Positions 30,456 through 42,970 of a stretch of 64,000 bases of DNA are shown one piece after another. Source of the stretch: Styela clava (Eukaryota; Chordata; Ascidiacea; Stolidobranchia; Styelidae); the NCBI RefSeq assembly GCF_964204865.1, contig NC_135250.1:29999395-30063394 (forward strand), in the 5' to 3' direction. The translations under genes were made by a program, and so were the position numbers. The notes under the pieces are model-generated. The model ran no database searches. It had not been told where the DNA came from and was given only the letters and a program-made list of their open reading frames with translations. Every line of letters begins with the position of its first letter. Positions within the stretch are counted from its first letter, which is position 1.

Positions 30456-32215
30456 ATAACGTGTCCTATCTACCTTTTATATTTTGGCGTATAACCCGAT
30501 GTTTTAAATGATTGTTGAACGTAGCATTGCAAGTTGAGAGTTCCACGAATCGAAATTACGTCATTATTTTCATTTATGTGGTATGATGAGTCAGGTATGA
30601 CTCAAGTACAAATCCTTATACAAAGCACCAATCTGTTTACTGCAGGAATTGAATTACATTTTCGCGTTCTGCAGTAGTATAGTTTCGCCACGTCATGACG
30701 CCTGTGAAGGTGCTGATTTGCTACATTTGTCGCAAATTGTACAATAAAAGCTTATGCGTTATACATTCATACATATACACTTCAGGTTTGAAGGCTTCTT
30801 CAAGTTAATATAGAACCTCGTTTTTTGGCGAAAAACTTGGTATATATGAAGAATAAAATTTAGAAATTTTTTTTGCTTTTGTTATTAGGCATTGACTAGG
30901 TCGCACTCTGAAAAATTAATCAATGTTAAATTATCTATCAATTATATCAGGTACAGGGTGACCTAAAATTTAAAAACAGAAGACGTAGAATATGTTCCAA
31001 ATGACCTAGGTTCGTTTTAGAGGGAGGTACCCTATAAATCGTTTCCGGAATGACAAAATCTGTTGCAGTTGACTTCCAAAAAATCGAACTGATTAATCTT
31101 TTCCCTTTTATCTATCTACCAATGATACATTCATTAACAATCTATCTCCCTGTTAGGCCGAGGACCCGCGAATTTGACCGTTCTATTTAAATATTCTGGC
31201 ATTGCAGATTACACCGCATTATCCCGGGTGTAATAAATTGAGTGGGCATGACCAAATTTCATAGATTCTGATATTTTTGAAAATATCAACACATTTCATA
31301 TGAGAACATTCTTGTTCAGAGACTTGTTCTGAAGTAGGTTGTGAAAAATCGCAATAAAATAATCTCATTCTTCAGGGTTTGAATGTTTAAAAAACACCAC
31401 ATACAATTTGTAAAAGTATAATTTATTGATATCGACGATGGAGCATACAAAAGCCACAGTGCTGCGTATAAAAGTGAAAATAACTTAAATAGTAATAATA
31501 AATACATAGCTAGGATAATAAAAATTATTAGACTAAAAGCATCAGCGAATTTCACAGTATATAATATATAGATTAGTAACTAGTTGCGTTGGACGCATTT
31601 GAAACATAAATAACAAACAAAACGCAAATATTAAGGCAAGGAAACCTTTTGTCAGTATTGAAGCTATAGAAACTGAAAAAAGCATAAGCGCTAATATAAA
31701 TGTGGAAAATACTATTAATTATGATTGATAATTTAAAGTAAAATAAATATTTATGAAGTTTAAAATTTTAGGTTTCGCTTTTTTGACATTGGCGCAAAAT
31801 TGTAGCATTTTCATACTGATATTGGCAGAACAACGAAACCAATTCATGTATTTGCGACAAAAGTTTCTTCAAAACATGCGACAAATAGGAACTCCAATTT
31901 GTTTGATTTTTAGGTTGCAAATGACTATTTCCGAATCGATTTTAAATCCAGAGTTTATGTCAGTTTCATCAGATCACTTTGTATGTTCCTGTAGTTTTAT
32001 GCATTGAAATATATCGTCCGGTTACTGGTTCGATACTCAATCATTCTTCTCCGCCGACGTCTCTTCGCGACGCCGTATTTTATGAGATGCATTCCCGGTG
32101 AAAACACATTTTCTTTGTGAAACGGACATTTTCGTTTCTTTTTATCAGCAAAATTGTCAATAGAATGAGCTAATTTCGCGATTCTTTTTGCTTAGAATTC
32201 TACGTGGGGTCTTTT
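30456..32215. other. Non-coding stretch before the 6-Cys gene
   Basis: AT-rich. A possible mariner-type end (CAGGGTGACCTAAAATTT) lies at about 30955. Several short ORFs encode mainly Phe, Leu and Ile from AT-rich codons and are not supported. It includes the 3' side of the minus-strand gene; I did not find a clear AATAAA close to its stop. Confidence 0.4.
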
Positions 32216-33974
32216 TCACACCCAGCATAATTGGTCGCATCTTTTGCATGACACTTTGACATGATAAGCATGATCATGTGCGATATGTCTTGCCTCTCTC
32301 TCAAGCTGGTGGAGACGGTGAATGAGTAGAGGCGACAATTCGACTTCGCTTGTAATAATTTCATGATGTGCTCGTCGTCTTTCGGCTTCGCCTGGAATAA
32401 ATATTAAAATATAATTATTATTTTTGTACTTGTATTTACAATACTTTGAGTTTAAAAAGTTAAGCTTAATAATACCTCCATACTTTTTGGCCATTTTTAT
32501 TATATATCATATCATCTTTTCTCGAAACGTTTGGAAATTACAAGTTTTTTGAAAAGCTAGATAAGCATCAGTTTTTTCAAACATAAGCAGGTTCGCTTCT
32601 CAAGTACTATCGATTTCATTCAAATGTATTCTCGTGTCATCGTTTTACATTATTAACTCATAATGTTTGCGGATATGGTTAGGTAATAAAAAGATCCTAT
32701 CATTTCCGCTAATATTTTTTATTACATTATCGTTGATATTAAATGTCATACCGAGAATGACGATCAATTCAATGATATGAAATTAGCATGTAGTAATTTG
32801 ACAAGTGTTTTGTTGATATATTAAAATTCAGTTTCTACACCCCTAGCGCTGCAAACCTTAATACGGTACACTTCTTCCGAAACTATAGACAAACTATGGC
32901 GCCCGGTTTATACTCCATTTCGACAAAAGTGAGCGATATAATAATCGAGAATCGCTGATTCTCCTATTAAATGCTGAGGAGTTTTCAATGTATTTTACAC
33001 GAAAGTAATTTCGAAACTTACCGATTTCAGCTGCTGCGGATCTGACCAAATCAACGATCTCTTGCTTTTTATTTGTTGGAACAGGGATGAGACATTCTGT
33101 TGCCACTCTTGCACACGCTCTTCTTAGTTTACCAGTACAAATGTATTGTGGATGATGCCGCCTGCAAAAAGAATTTTTCATTCAAAAACTCGATAGTAAG
33201 CAGTAAGACATTGAAATGAAAATGAATGGAATAGACTTTAACCACCCTAGTTTTAGTTTGTATCGAAAGTGTCAAAGACCTTTACAATTTTTTTTGTAAT
33301 TCTATTTTTTCAAACTACTGAACTTGTGTTTTGATCGAGAGGTCAATGTACTTACACCGAGCGGCGTATTACTATATGTTTATTTGGTATGATGAATCAT
33401 CTTATTTTCGTATAGTATTTTATCGACCATAGGTGTATTTTTGCACGTTTTGAAATTAATATAAAAACTGACCTCAGTTTTAAAACTAATATGTTGTTTG
33501 GATAATTGTTTCTAAATCGTGAATTTCAAACAACACAAATATGTCGAATGCTTCGTTTCACAGAATTCAGCGAATCAAAACGTCCCAATTTCAGAAAGGA
33601 ACTAGATGCACAATCAAAGTTGAAACGGCCAAATTGTTTCGTGATCTTTATCACCCAAAATTTCAGAATGCGATGAGTGAAAATAATTTCAGCTAGTTAC
33701 TATCAACTCGAACCTTCTTTTAATGAAAGTCCTATTACATTCGGAAATTAAATTCAAGAATGTGATATATTTACCTTCTTGACACTTCTGTATTCCAGTA
33801 ATTCGCTGGTTTTGCTTCAGCACATAATGCGAGCAAATGTAGAACAGTGACAATAATAAATATCCAATTCCTAGAAATAACGAAACGTTTGCTTGAAAAC
33901 GTGGTAGTATTTCCTCCCACACAGGAGTCGCTGGTTTCTGTTTGGTTTTCCATAGTTTGTGTACGTGTATTCAT
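32216..33974 (-). CDS. Small secreted or single-pass protein with six cysteines
   Basis: Three exons, 33974-33775, 33161-33022 and 32391-32216 (200+140+176 bp). All have GT-AG borders and agreeing phases (2, then 1), giving 171 residues. The start is the first ATG of the frame; a second ATG is seven codons on. After a polar 34-residue N-terminus, residues about 35-51 are hydrophobic (NWIFIIVTVLHLLALC) and followed by AEAKPANYW. This fits a signal peptide cleaved near AEA, or a signal anchor. The dibasic-rich SRRRHHPQYICTG stretch follows. The mature part has six cysteines: three in exon 2 (YIC, RRAC, ATEC) and three at the very C-terminus (SCKRCDQLCWV, C-x2-C-x3-C). A His- and Glu-rich probable helix (HRLHQLEREARHIAHDHA) lies between. 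I do not recognise the family. A peptide hormone precursor or cysteine-stabilised secreted factor is possible. Confidence 0.75.
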
Positions 33975-34080
33975 GATAATCAATAAATAATTTGCGCTTT
34001 GGAATTTCTCAGATACTCTCCAATGCGATTCAACTGCGCTGTTTTTGCAATAATATGACTTTCAATGGATTGTCCGTCAC

Positions 34081-34087
34081 ATTTATA
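34081..34087 (-). promoter_or_regulatory. TATA box candidate for the 6-Cys gene
   Basis: TATAAAT on the minus strand about 110 bp before the ATG. It would put the transcription start near 34050-34055 and leave a 5' UTR of about 80 bases. The position is sensible but the match is common in AT-rich DNA. Confidence 0.35.
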
Positions 34088-36024
34088 CTATCGCACTTTC
34101 GTAGATCATATCGCACTAAACGAGAAAAAATATTTGATTAAAGTTCTATGTGATTTTCGGCCTAGAAACGAGAGAATTCAGCGTGCAAATTTACGGATAA
34201 GCGCACACAAACGATTACGCTATCGCTCAATTTGAGCTTATTTGTCAGATTATATACACCTCGTTTCTAAAAATAAAGCTTTTTAAATTTAGATCGCTTG
34301 CCAGGGCATGAAATTGATATTGTTTCTAGTTTATTTATTTTGAAAAATGCGACCCCAATCAATTTTATTGCGACTTTCTCTTGAACATCGCGTCGAAATA
34401 TAAAAAGAACAAATGATCAAATAAACATTGTATATTCAAACTAAATTTAGAAAACTCTAATTTGAATCGTAAAAAGAATTGGTAACTATAATACTTTCAT
34501 TTTAGTATTTTGAGATTCGGATTGCATATGCAAATCTTTTTATCAAACTCAAATCTTATAAACTAAAAAATAATTTCAAACAATAAGTATTTGAGGAAAT
34601 ATAAGTATTGAATCGAAGTTGAATTGATGTGAAAATAGGTCGCACGTTTATATATGAATTTCTATCAAAACGCTTATTTCTTGATGCCATAATGTGTTAA
34701 CATTTGTTCACTGTCGTTTTTGAAATTAAGATTAATTTACGAATCGAAAACTACGTAGAAATTGACCCAAATTATTTTAGATTCTATTTCTTTTCAAACA
34801 TATAAAGTCATTCCAGTCGCTTAAGAATTTATTGGCCATATTGAGATAGCTTTTCATACAATGATCGTTAATATTGGTTATTATTCGGCTTTTTTTCTTA
34901 TGGACATTTTCTCCAAGCAAAGGCGCGCGCACTCACTCGGGAGATTGATCTCTGAGAGAAGTTACGGGCGAACACTGAAGTAAAACATTGGAAAAAAACT
35001 TCGAGTATAATTTTCTATTTGTTTCGTCAATCAAAATCATAAAAGATCGAAATAAAAATAATGCGTTTCTAACTAAAATACTGTGTCTTAGTTGAAATAA
35101 AACGCAGCTCGTTGCGTGATTAAATTTGTGCTGAGTTAGCTTACAAGTTTATATGTTTTATGAAACTGTTTTTATGCGCTAATATTGCAGTTTTCAGTAA
35201 ATATAACAGTTTCACTACAAGAATTTAAATAGAACGTGACAATGTCTTGGGAGTGCCAACCATTGATTTATAAATTTACAATTGCAGTAATGCGTTTATT
35301 TTATCTTTTCACTAGCAAAAGCATATTCGAAATATTAATCGTCGCCAACCCGTGGAGCGTCCTAATAACCACGGTATGTATCGCAATGACTATTCTGGCC
35401 AATTAATTTCGATACGATGGTTCCTATTCCTGCATTTCTTTCGGTGTTGTCAAGTTGGTGTTGTGTATAATATGACATGAAACCCCGTATTGCGTTATTG
35501 TGTAAACATTACTTTTTGTAGATATAGTATATACTGTTCATGTAGTCATAATTATTAAACAGTATTGTGTTGTCCAGATAGTATTGTATTGCATAATAAC
35601 GGCGCGATAAACTCGTTGTATTAGGGTGTAAATATAACACTTGTAGATATAAAAATCAATTCTTCTCATTGCCGTACGTTTAGTATATATTAATTCACGA
35701 ATAATGAATAATTTCACAACGTTCTTTATAATTGATATATCATTCGTGTCACAGCACTCACTCAATAAATGATTACATAATCTACCACAAAATATAGGTT
35801 AATTTATAAATTTGTTTGTTTGTTGTTTGTACGATGTTATCAGAACAACTTAGTCATGGCTCATTACGGGAAACTTAATCCTTTAATCTGTGATGTAATC
35901 GTTCACTGTTTGGCGGATGTATTTTTAGGATTACCTTTACAGCAAAATTTCAAAATAGTACAACGGTAGTTTCCCTTGAAAATAACGTTTTTTTTTTTAT
36001 ATAATTTCTTGTAAACAATATTTT
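34088..36024. other. Non-coding stretch upstream of the 6-Cys gene
   Basis: AT-rich. It holds one relic unit of the RING-intron minisatellite at about 34921-34985. I see no exon that I can support on either strand. Confidence 0.4.
34921..34985 (+). repeat. Single relic unit of the 46-bp minisatellite
   Basis: GCGCACTCACTCGGGAGAT, then GATCTCTGAGAGAAGTTACG: one to one and a half units of the array in intron 1 of copy D, about 18 kb away from it. Confidence 0.55.
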
Positions 36025-36241
36025 GGCGCTCCAGAAGTGTGTGTACCAAAATGGAGGTAACTAATTTTGTTCGCCTACTTTACATCAAGTTGTGTAAAGG
36101 GACTGAAGCCTATGGATGGGCAGGGGTATATTCACTTGGCTAACACAAACAGTCCCCGAACTAGTAATCAAACTAAAATAAGGAAAATCGGAATAAAATG
36201 ATGGCCTAATCATACCCTGCTACACACACTGCGGGTGTGCC
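36025..36241 (+). mobile_element. MITE, subfamily 2
   Basis: 217 bp, ends GGCGCTCCAGAAGTGTGTG and ACACACTGCGGGTGTGCC. Flanking octamers AATATTTT and ATTACTTT are only loosely alike. Interior as in the other subfamily 2 copies. Confidence 0.8.
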
Positions 36242-37344
36242 ATTACTTTTGGTATTTTGGTTCTATGGTAGTGTCCATAACAACATGATTTATTTGAAAA
36301 CATGCTATTACGAAATACAGGAAAATATAAAATTGCAAGACGCTTTTTACCGTATCGCCGCCCGTGTCCATGTTAGGGGGATATTCAAATGACTTTTGGG
36401 GTCATATTAATCCGCCCCAGGTATCCCACAATTATTCAAAGCAAGTCCCTTTTTTGGCACACTTATCTCACACATTTTTGAGACACAAACCCCACCTTAT
36501 ATTCCTGACTGGGCGTGTGTTTTCCAATGTGATATTGAACGCTAAACATTCTGAATTGTGACAAAATAGCGTGATCTCATTTCACGATTTGAAAAAATGT
36601 ATGTCGAAATGTATATTACCCATTTTATAGTTTTTATTTCTCTAATTCAACTACTTGATATCATAGCCGTATGGTACAACCTAAAACACGAAGGGTAAAA
36701 TAAAAACCGTTTAATTGAACCTCGTGTTAGTTGAAACATTCAATAAATATTCTTTCGAAATTTACTTTTTGAAATCGACCAAATAACCACAGGCGAAAAC
36801 CAAAAGGCAAAATTTATCACTGATTTTAGCCTTATCAATGTTGTCTGCCTTATCTTTCTTATAACAATACGTAAAATGTCATGCATGGGATCGGCGCCGG
36901 TGGTCATGTTCCGCGCAATTTCGAACTTTTAGCCGTGTCCGGCGTTTTCGCAGCGAACAATGATTTAATTGAAAGACAGCTTTGAGAATGCAAAATTTGC
37001 CGGCTTGCAGAAATTGTAATCAAATGTGGTGAAGGTTGTTGAGAAATTGTGCGCGGAAATAATTTATTTTATTTTAAAAATTGTTTGGTTTTTGAAAACG
37101 CAAATGATTACAGAGAAACATAATTGACAAGTTATTTTGTTTGGTATTTTGTAACCCCGATAAACAAAACACAATAAGCAAAAACAATATTGAAGTACAG
37201 TGAAATACCCCAAATTTCAAAGCTTTTTATGAGCTTTGAGCTTACGTACACTAATTTAGTTAATTTTCAGTGATATATTTTAATTTGTAAATATCTGTAT
37301 TTGTAAACTATACTCGTGATGACAATTGCTATTTAAGACATTAA

Positions 37345-37535
37345 TAGGGTGTCCACGAAGTCTTAATAATTTTTAAAATTACAAAGGAAATTTATCGATA
37401 CCATATATTGTTTTGGCTCTAACTGATGTATTAAATGAAGTAGAAATACTTAAACAACAATCACTGATTAAAAAACAACAAAAAAATAACTTCATAAAAA
37501 AATTAAAATTGCAAAGAGAGTTTATGCACACCCTG
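37345..37535 (+). mobile_element. Mariner-like MITE
   Basis: About 190 bp from AGGGTGTCCACGAAGTC to GTTTATGCACACCCTG, with ATCGATACCATATATTGTTT inside. An independent copy outside the RING duplications. Confidence 0.75.
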
Positions 37536-37670
37536 AAGTATTGAGTCAATGTTGGAAATCAGTTTCTGAACGAGAAAAATATGTGGGATTTCTTCATCGT
37601 GTCTGTCGCTTTTAAATTGTTAAACACACGCTTCTTAATATTTCAATATAATTTATTACATTATTATTAC

Positions 37671-37884
37671 GAAACTTCTGTAGAGTGTGTACCAGGTTAA
37701 GGTTAGGCCATAATTTTACCCCGATTTTTCTTATTTTAGTTCTATTTCGAGTTCGGGGAGTGTCTGTGTTAGCCAAGTGAATATACCCCCTGCCCATAGG
37801 TTTCAGTCTCTTTACACAACTTGATGTGAAGTAGTCAAACAATATTTGTTACCTCCATATTGGTACACACACTTCTGGAGCGCC
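37671..37884 (-). mobile_element. MITE, subfamily 2, perfect target duplication
   Basis: 214 bp in reverse, ends GAAACTTCTGTAGAGTGTG and CACACACTTCTGGAGCGCC. Flanked by perfect ATTATTAC octamers at 37663-37670 and 37885-37892. Confidence 0.88.
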
Positions 37885-39949
37885 ATTATTACATGTGATA
37901 ATTTAAACGAATAAGTTAATTCTTTTAAGTATGTGATAGGTCAATTGTCATTCTTAAAGCGAGGACTTCTTTTCTCATGTTGCCTCACGCCCTAAATTTA
38001 CCCTAGGTGATTGTGAACGACGAATAGAAGTGATGTAACCTTTAATTCAAGACAGTGTGTCTGGTCGGCAACGAGCCGTAACAGAGCGAAATTTCTATTT
38101 TTATACTTTATGCAACATTAATTGTCAGCGTCACTCTCAGATTTCGTTCGCCGATATATGCGTATGTAATGCCACGTTTATTTAGGCTTTGAGCAGCGTG
38201 ATATTTGATATGATTCCGGCATATTTTTTTCGTTATTAGTTCTTATCATAGGTAAAATCGTGTTAATTTTCACGTACAAGAGAATAGAATAAAGCTTCAT
38301 TAGAAAACGAATACGCAATTGGTATTTTTAGACATTAGCGTAGACCGGCTATCACTTTCGACTAATAGTGTTAATTAGATTATCGTCAATGCCTTCTTGA
38401 CACTTCGACAGCTCTTTAACACACACAAACAAATGTTCTTTATGTTAGCTTTGTAAGTAATCTATTCAAAGCTTTTACTCAAAAAATTGTTATCATAAAC
38501 GTTACGTAAGAGTTTTAGCGTTGTCTCAATACCTTCACTGTTTTAGATCATCATTCTATGGACGATTTAAGACTGTCTCTCATATTTTAAGTAGCTAGTC
38601 TAGTCATTTTTTGTAAAGAAATCAATAAAGCAAGAAAATAGCTTGTTTAACGTTACAATGCGTCGGACTGTAATGAAGTTTAAATTAAGAAAATTGACAA
38701 AATTGATAATTTCCATTTTCTTTCATATTTTAAGTAGCTACCATGTGTTTTTCTCTAATACGGAATAATTTATTCTTTCAAATACATCCCGTACAATTGA
38801 TTTCGAATATCTAATACCTTGAATATTGTCTATGAAATTGTTAAACGGACAACATGCATATTTAATATAACTACAACTGTCACTTAAGTTGCTCAAAATG
38901 GTGCGTTTTTTCAAATGATTTACCTTTAAAATATAAAAATTTGATATATCGGCAAACTTTTAGAACATAAATAATTCCACGCGGGTTTCACTTTTCGTAT
39001 TCTTCTAGTTATTACAACAATTGAGCAATTCATGAGTAGAAGTTAATCTTTTTTGTGTTATATAATAAACAAACAACTACAGTATAAAATCTGTTCACAA
39101 TATAGTTCTTCTTAATCACAATACAATAAAAGCATTTAGCGTAGGCGTCAGGTCTTCATTTCTTGGAATTGTTTGTCAAACATTGTAATTTTTGACGTTT
39201 GGAGAAACTATTGACATGTGTCAATCAAGGTGTATAATAATAAATATATATGTGTAATTTTGTGTAAAGCTATAGATTTATGTGTATTCAATATCAAAAG
39301 AAAATAACTAAACCAAAACATAAATATGTATATATACAGGGTGACCAAATAACAGCATCCGGGTCATTTGGATAGAACAAAACTTTTGTGCATAGCGTCG
39401 TAGATTACTGAATCTTTCGGGTACAATCATAGATAAACAGAAGTTCGAGTAACAAATAAATTTATTTCCTTTTCGGATAAGCAATTAAATACTTCATGAG
39501 TTCTGTTTTGTAAGCGCTTGTCATTTGTGTCATGAACAACTTTAAAATAATACAAATATTCGGAATTTACATATACTTTCAATTGAGCACAATTTTTTGA
39601 ATATTCTACACTTTCACTCACTTTTATAAAAACGTTTTTGGATGTATGTATATTGAAGGGCGTTATAAAACAAATACACGCACTGAAATATAGAAATGTA
39701 TGTACTATGTAACATAAAAATGCTTAGAATAATACAAGTGTTTAGAGTTCACCTATATTTTTTAATTGGGTACTATTTCTCAAATATCGACCTACGTAAT
39801 ACTTTCATCAATTAGCAAAGTGAATTCCCCTCCTGACTTGACGACTTCCATAAAGTCTCGCCGGGTTTTAATATTTTACTAATACAAATGTCAAACAAAT
39901 CTTATAAATTTTTTTCGTACGACTGAGTTATCGAGTTGTGCGCCGGAAC

Positions 39950-40330
39950 AGGAATTTCGGGTTCAGTTTTGAGTTTGAATAACAAAATTTCTTTTATAAA
40001 ATCTGTTATAGAAGTCTATTATTATCGATAATTTTTTATGTCGGTTTCTAATATTCTACTGATAAAAGTCAAACAAATCTTACATTTTTTACCGTGCTAC
40101 TGAATCATTGAATTGTATGCCGGAACATGAATTTGTGGTTCAGTTTTGAGTTTGAATACCATACAAATTTTTTTATAAAACCTTTATTATCTATAATATA
40201 ATTTTTGACGCCGGTTTTTAATGTTTTATCGATAAAAATGTCTCATTTAAATTCGGAAAATTCCCCTTTGAACTTAACGATGATTTGTTGAATTTGTTTT
40301 TGTGGTGTTTCAGTTTTGTTCAGCTCATTG
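39950..40330 (+). repeat. Diverged tandem repeat, about 185 bp
   Basis: The phrases GTTCAGTTTTGAGTTTGAAT (near 39960 and 40139), followed by AAAATTTCTTTTATAAAA-like text and TTTTTAT-GCCGGTTT-like text, recur two to three times at about 180-bp spacing. Function unknown; probably an old tandem duplication. Confidence 0.45.
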
Positions 40331-42837
40331 TTATTTTTCAAATGAAAATTTTGTATTTAAACTGTTCGGTAAAAATAAAAAGTCCCCTAGTATTTTCATA
40401 TCGAAAATCATGCTTTCTATCATGAACTGTAAAAGGCTCGTTCTCAATGTGTATCAATTTCGGCTTCGTGTGTTACGTCTATATTTCGACTGAATAATTA
40501 CAGACCAAAGGCCACCATAATCTGACGAAAGATGTAAATTTTTCCAATCATTTCAAGAAAATTCAAATAACTGCGGCCATCACTGATAGTGCCAACCCTT
40601 GTCATACGACTATATAGTACAACTAGGATAATAAATACATTTACTGAGGCAGGTGGGAATTATTCCAGATGTTCTGTTTCCTCATAATTTGCGAAGAAAA
40701 GTGAATAAGCAACTGCGGGAACAATAGGTGTTTATTCCAATAAGCTTTTGAGTACATATTTTGTCTTCCAAAAATGACGTGACTCATGACCCACTTTGCC
40801 ATATTTGCCCTATCTGCTTGGACTTGTCTAACTTGTAATATCCTTGTCTCCTTGTCCCCATACTTGTTTTTGAGTGGAAGGGAGTCTTAAGAGATACGAT
40901 ACGACATTCTCGAGACACTCATGAGTTGTAACATTTGTTGAATACGGGAATTTTTCAAAGGAAACTACGAAGGAGAAACTTATTTATCGGGCTATGGAAG
41001 GAACGAACAGATTTCAGAAAACTTGATAACTTAATAAGGCCATCATTGCAAATTCTTAACTTTATAGCCCGCTTCGGAATAATATATTTTATACGGATTT
41101 TCACGCCTTCAACCACCAAACACGGCCCAGTAAAATCATTTACTGATCTGTAAAATGCTAATATTTTGGAAGAAACGGAATCTTTTGGGTTCGGCATTAT
41201 TACGAAATTATATTTTGGTAAATTGAAACAATTTAATATTGGCGACATTGTGCAGCAATCATCTTCATTTGGTATTGCCTTCCTAATCTAATACACGAAA
41301 TTATATTTTGAGTGATTTTAATAAGTTTATATTTGCGACATTTCGCATTACGATATTAAATTTGATTAGTAAATTAGATTGGCAAACTTTCATTTTCGAT
41401 CGAACTATTTATACAACACTCTCAATATCGCATGCGCATCAAAACAACAAGCCTCAAATCGGACGATTTAAAATTCGTTTGCGTACGAGCGATGATGTGC
41501 AACCTCTATTAATGCTTTTCTTTGTCAGCGCAGACGCTTCCGTATGTCCACGCAAGTTGCATAGGAGCGAGAGTATTTTTTGGGCGGAATCTTCTGCCGA
41601 CTGACGTTAGGTAAATCTTTATTTCACGTCTGTAGTGTTGATATACAAGATTGATATTTACGTTTTTCTTGATGTTAATTCTTAATGACATATTGACCTG
41701 GGTTGAATGGATATAATGGCCACAATTGCCGATTGAATGCTCTCTCACGTGCAGGGCTTTTATTCTGTCATGTAGACTTGGGTCTGATTTTCAAAGCGAT
41801 TGGACATACTCACATATTTTTACACACATATTCACATATTTCTTACATGCGAGTTATTCAAATTTGTGTTTTGGCTGTGAGTGGGTTGCGCTGACTGCTA
41901 ATCATGCGTAATCGAGACATTACACGGTATCGCAGCAGCACGAATGTGTCTGTCTTAGCGATAAGATATTTCCCGTGTTCCTTCGACTTGTTTTGTTGTT
42001 GTTTGACGTAAGTGTGATTATTATTCTAATTGGTTCCTCTGAACGTAAAAAAGGTACGGGTTGATCTCAGAGTCGAGTCGCAGTCGAACATTGTGAACTT
42101 TTGTCTTTTAATTTGAACAAAGAAGATTGCGGTTGCTAGATAGAAGGGAATAAAATTGCGACACTATATCCCCAGATGAGTTCAAGCTTTGCTATTCCGC
42201 CCGGTACACGTAAGAGAGTATGTAAAAGAAAGAGGCAAGAATCGATTTATAGTTGACAGCAACATATCCGATAGACATATTTTTCGCGCGACATTGTTTT
42301 CATGTTCCAGAGTATATATTAGGTTTGAATTGGTACGTTATTGCGATTTGAATATTCTATATCACTTGGTAGACACTCCGAACAATGAAATTGTGATATA
42401 GGACACTTTGACGTAAACCTTCGAATAGTTCGATTTTTTACTAATCTATGGTTAATTACTCTTATTATGCTTATTCGGGAGCGTCGCTGCTCGAGAACCA
42501 GTATTGTTTTTGCTCCGAAATATCATTTTACATCCCCGTTTTGTTTTATTCTAATGTTAGGCTGATATTAATTGTTGACCCTTCCTTCACCTTAAAATGC
42601 CCATTTTGTAGTCGGTTTTCGCAAAGTCTATTTTCAGTATGTTAGAAAAATGAGCTACTTAAATACATACAATTGTAACTGGTCAAATTGTGTATTTGTA
42701 CGATATCGAAGTGATAAAAATGACGGACCATTCAATTTCTTATTATTTGAGTTTCGCCCCGAAGTTTGTTCCAGTAGCACCTGCTTGAAATATAGTGTCC
42801 ATTGGGTATTAAGAAAATTTAAAATGGTAAAGGGAAT

Positions 42838-42970
42838 TTATTGATATATACCATATATATATTGTTTTGGCCCACGCAGATGTAATAAATAAAGTAAAAA
42901 TACTTAAACATCGACAAATGTGGATAAGATATATATTAAGAACTGACTTCATAACAGAATCGAAATTATA
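42838..42970 (+). mobile_element. Truncated mariner-like MITE
   Basis: Contains TATATTGTTTTGGCCCACGC, AGATGTAATAAATAAAGT and GAACTGACTTCATAACAGAA in family order, but neither terminal repeat is intact. Confidence 0.6.

Noticed and set aside
40935..41604. Overlapping ORFs of 72-98 codons on both strands, possibly transposase debris
   Set aside because: No catalytic motif, terminal repeats or target duplication could be seen.
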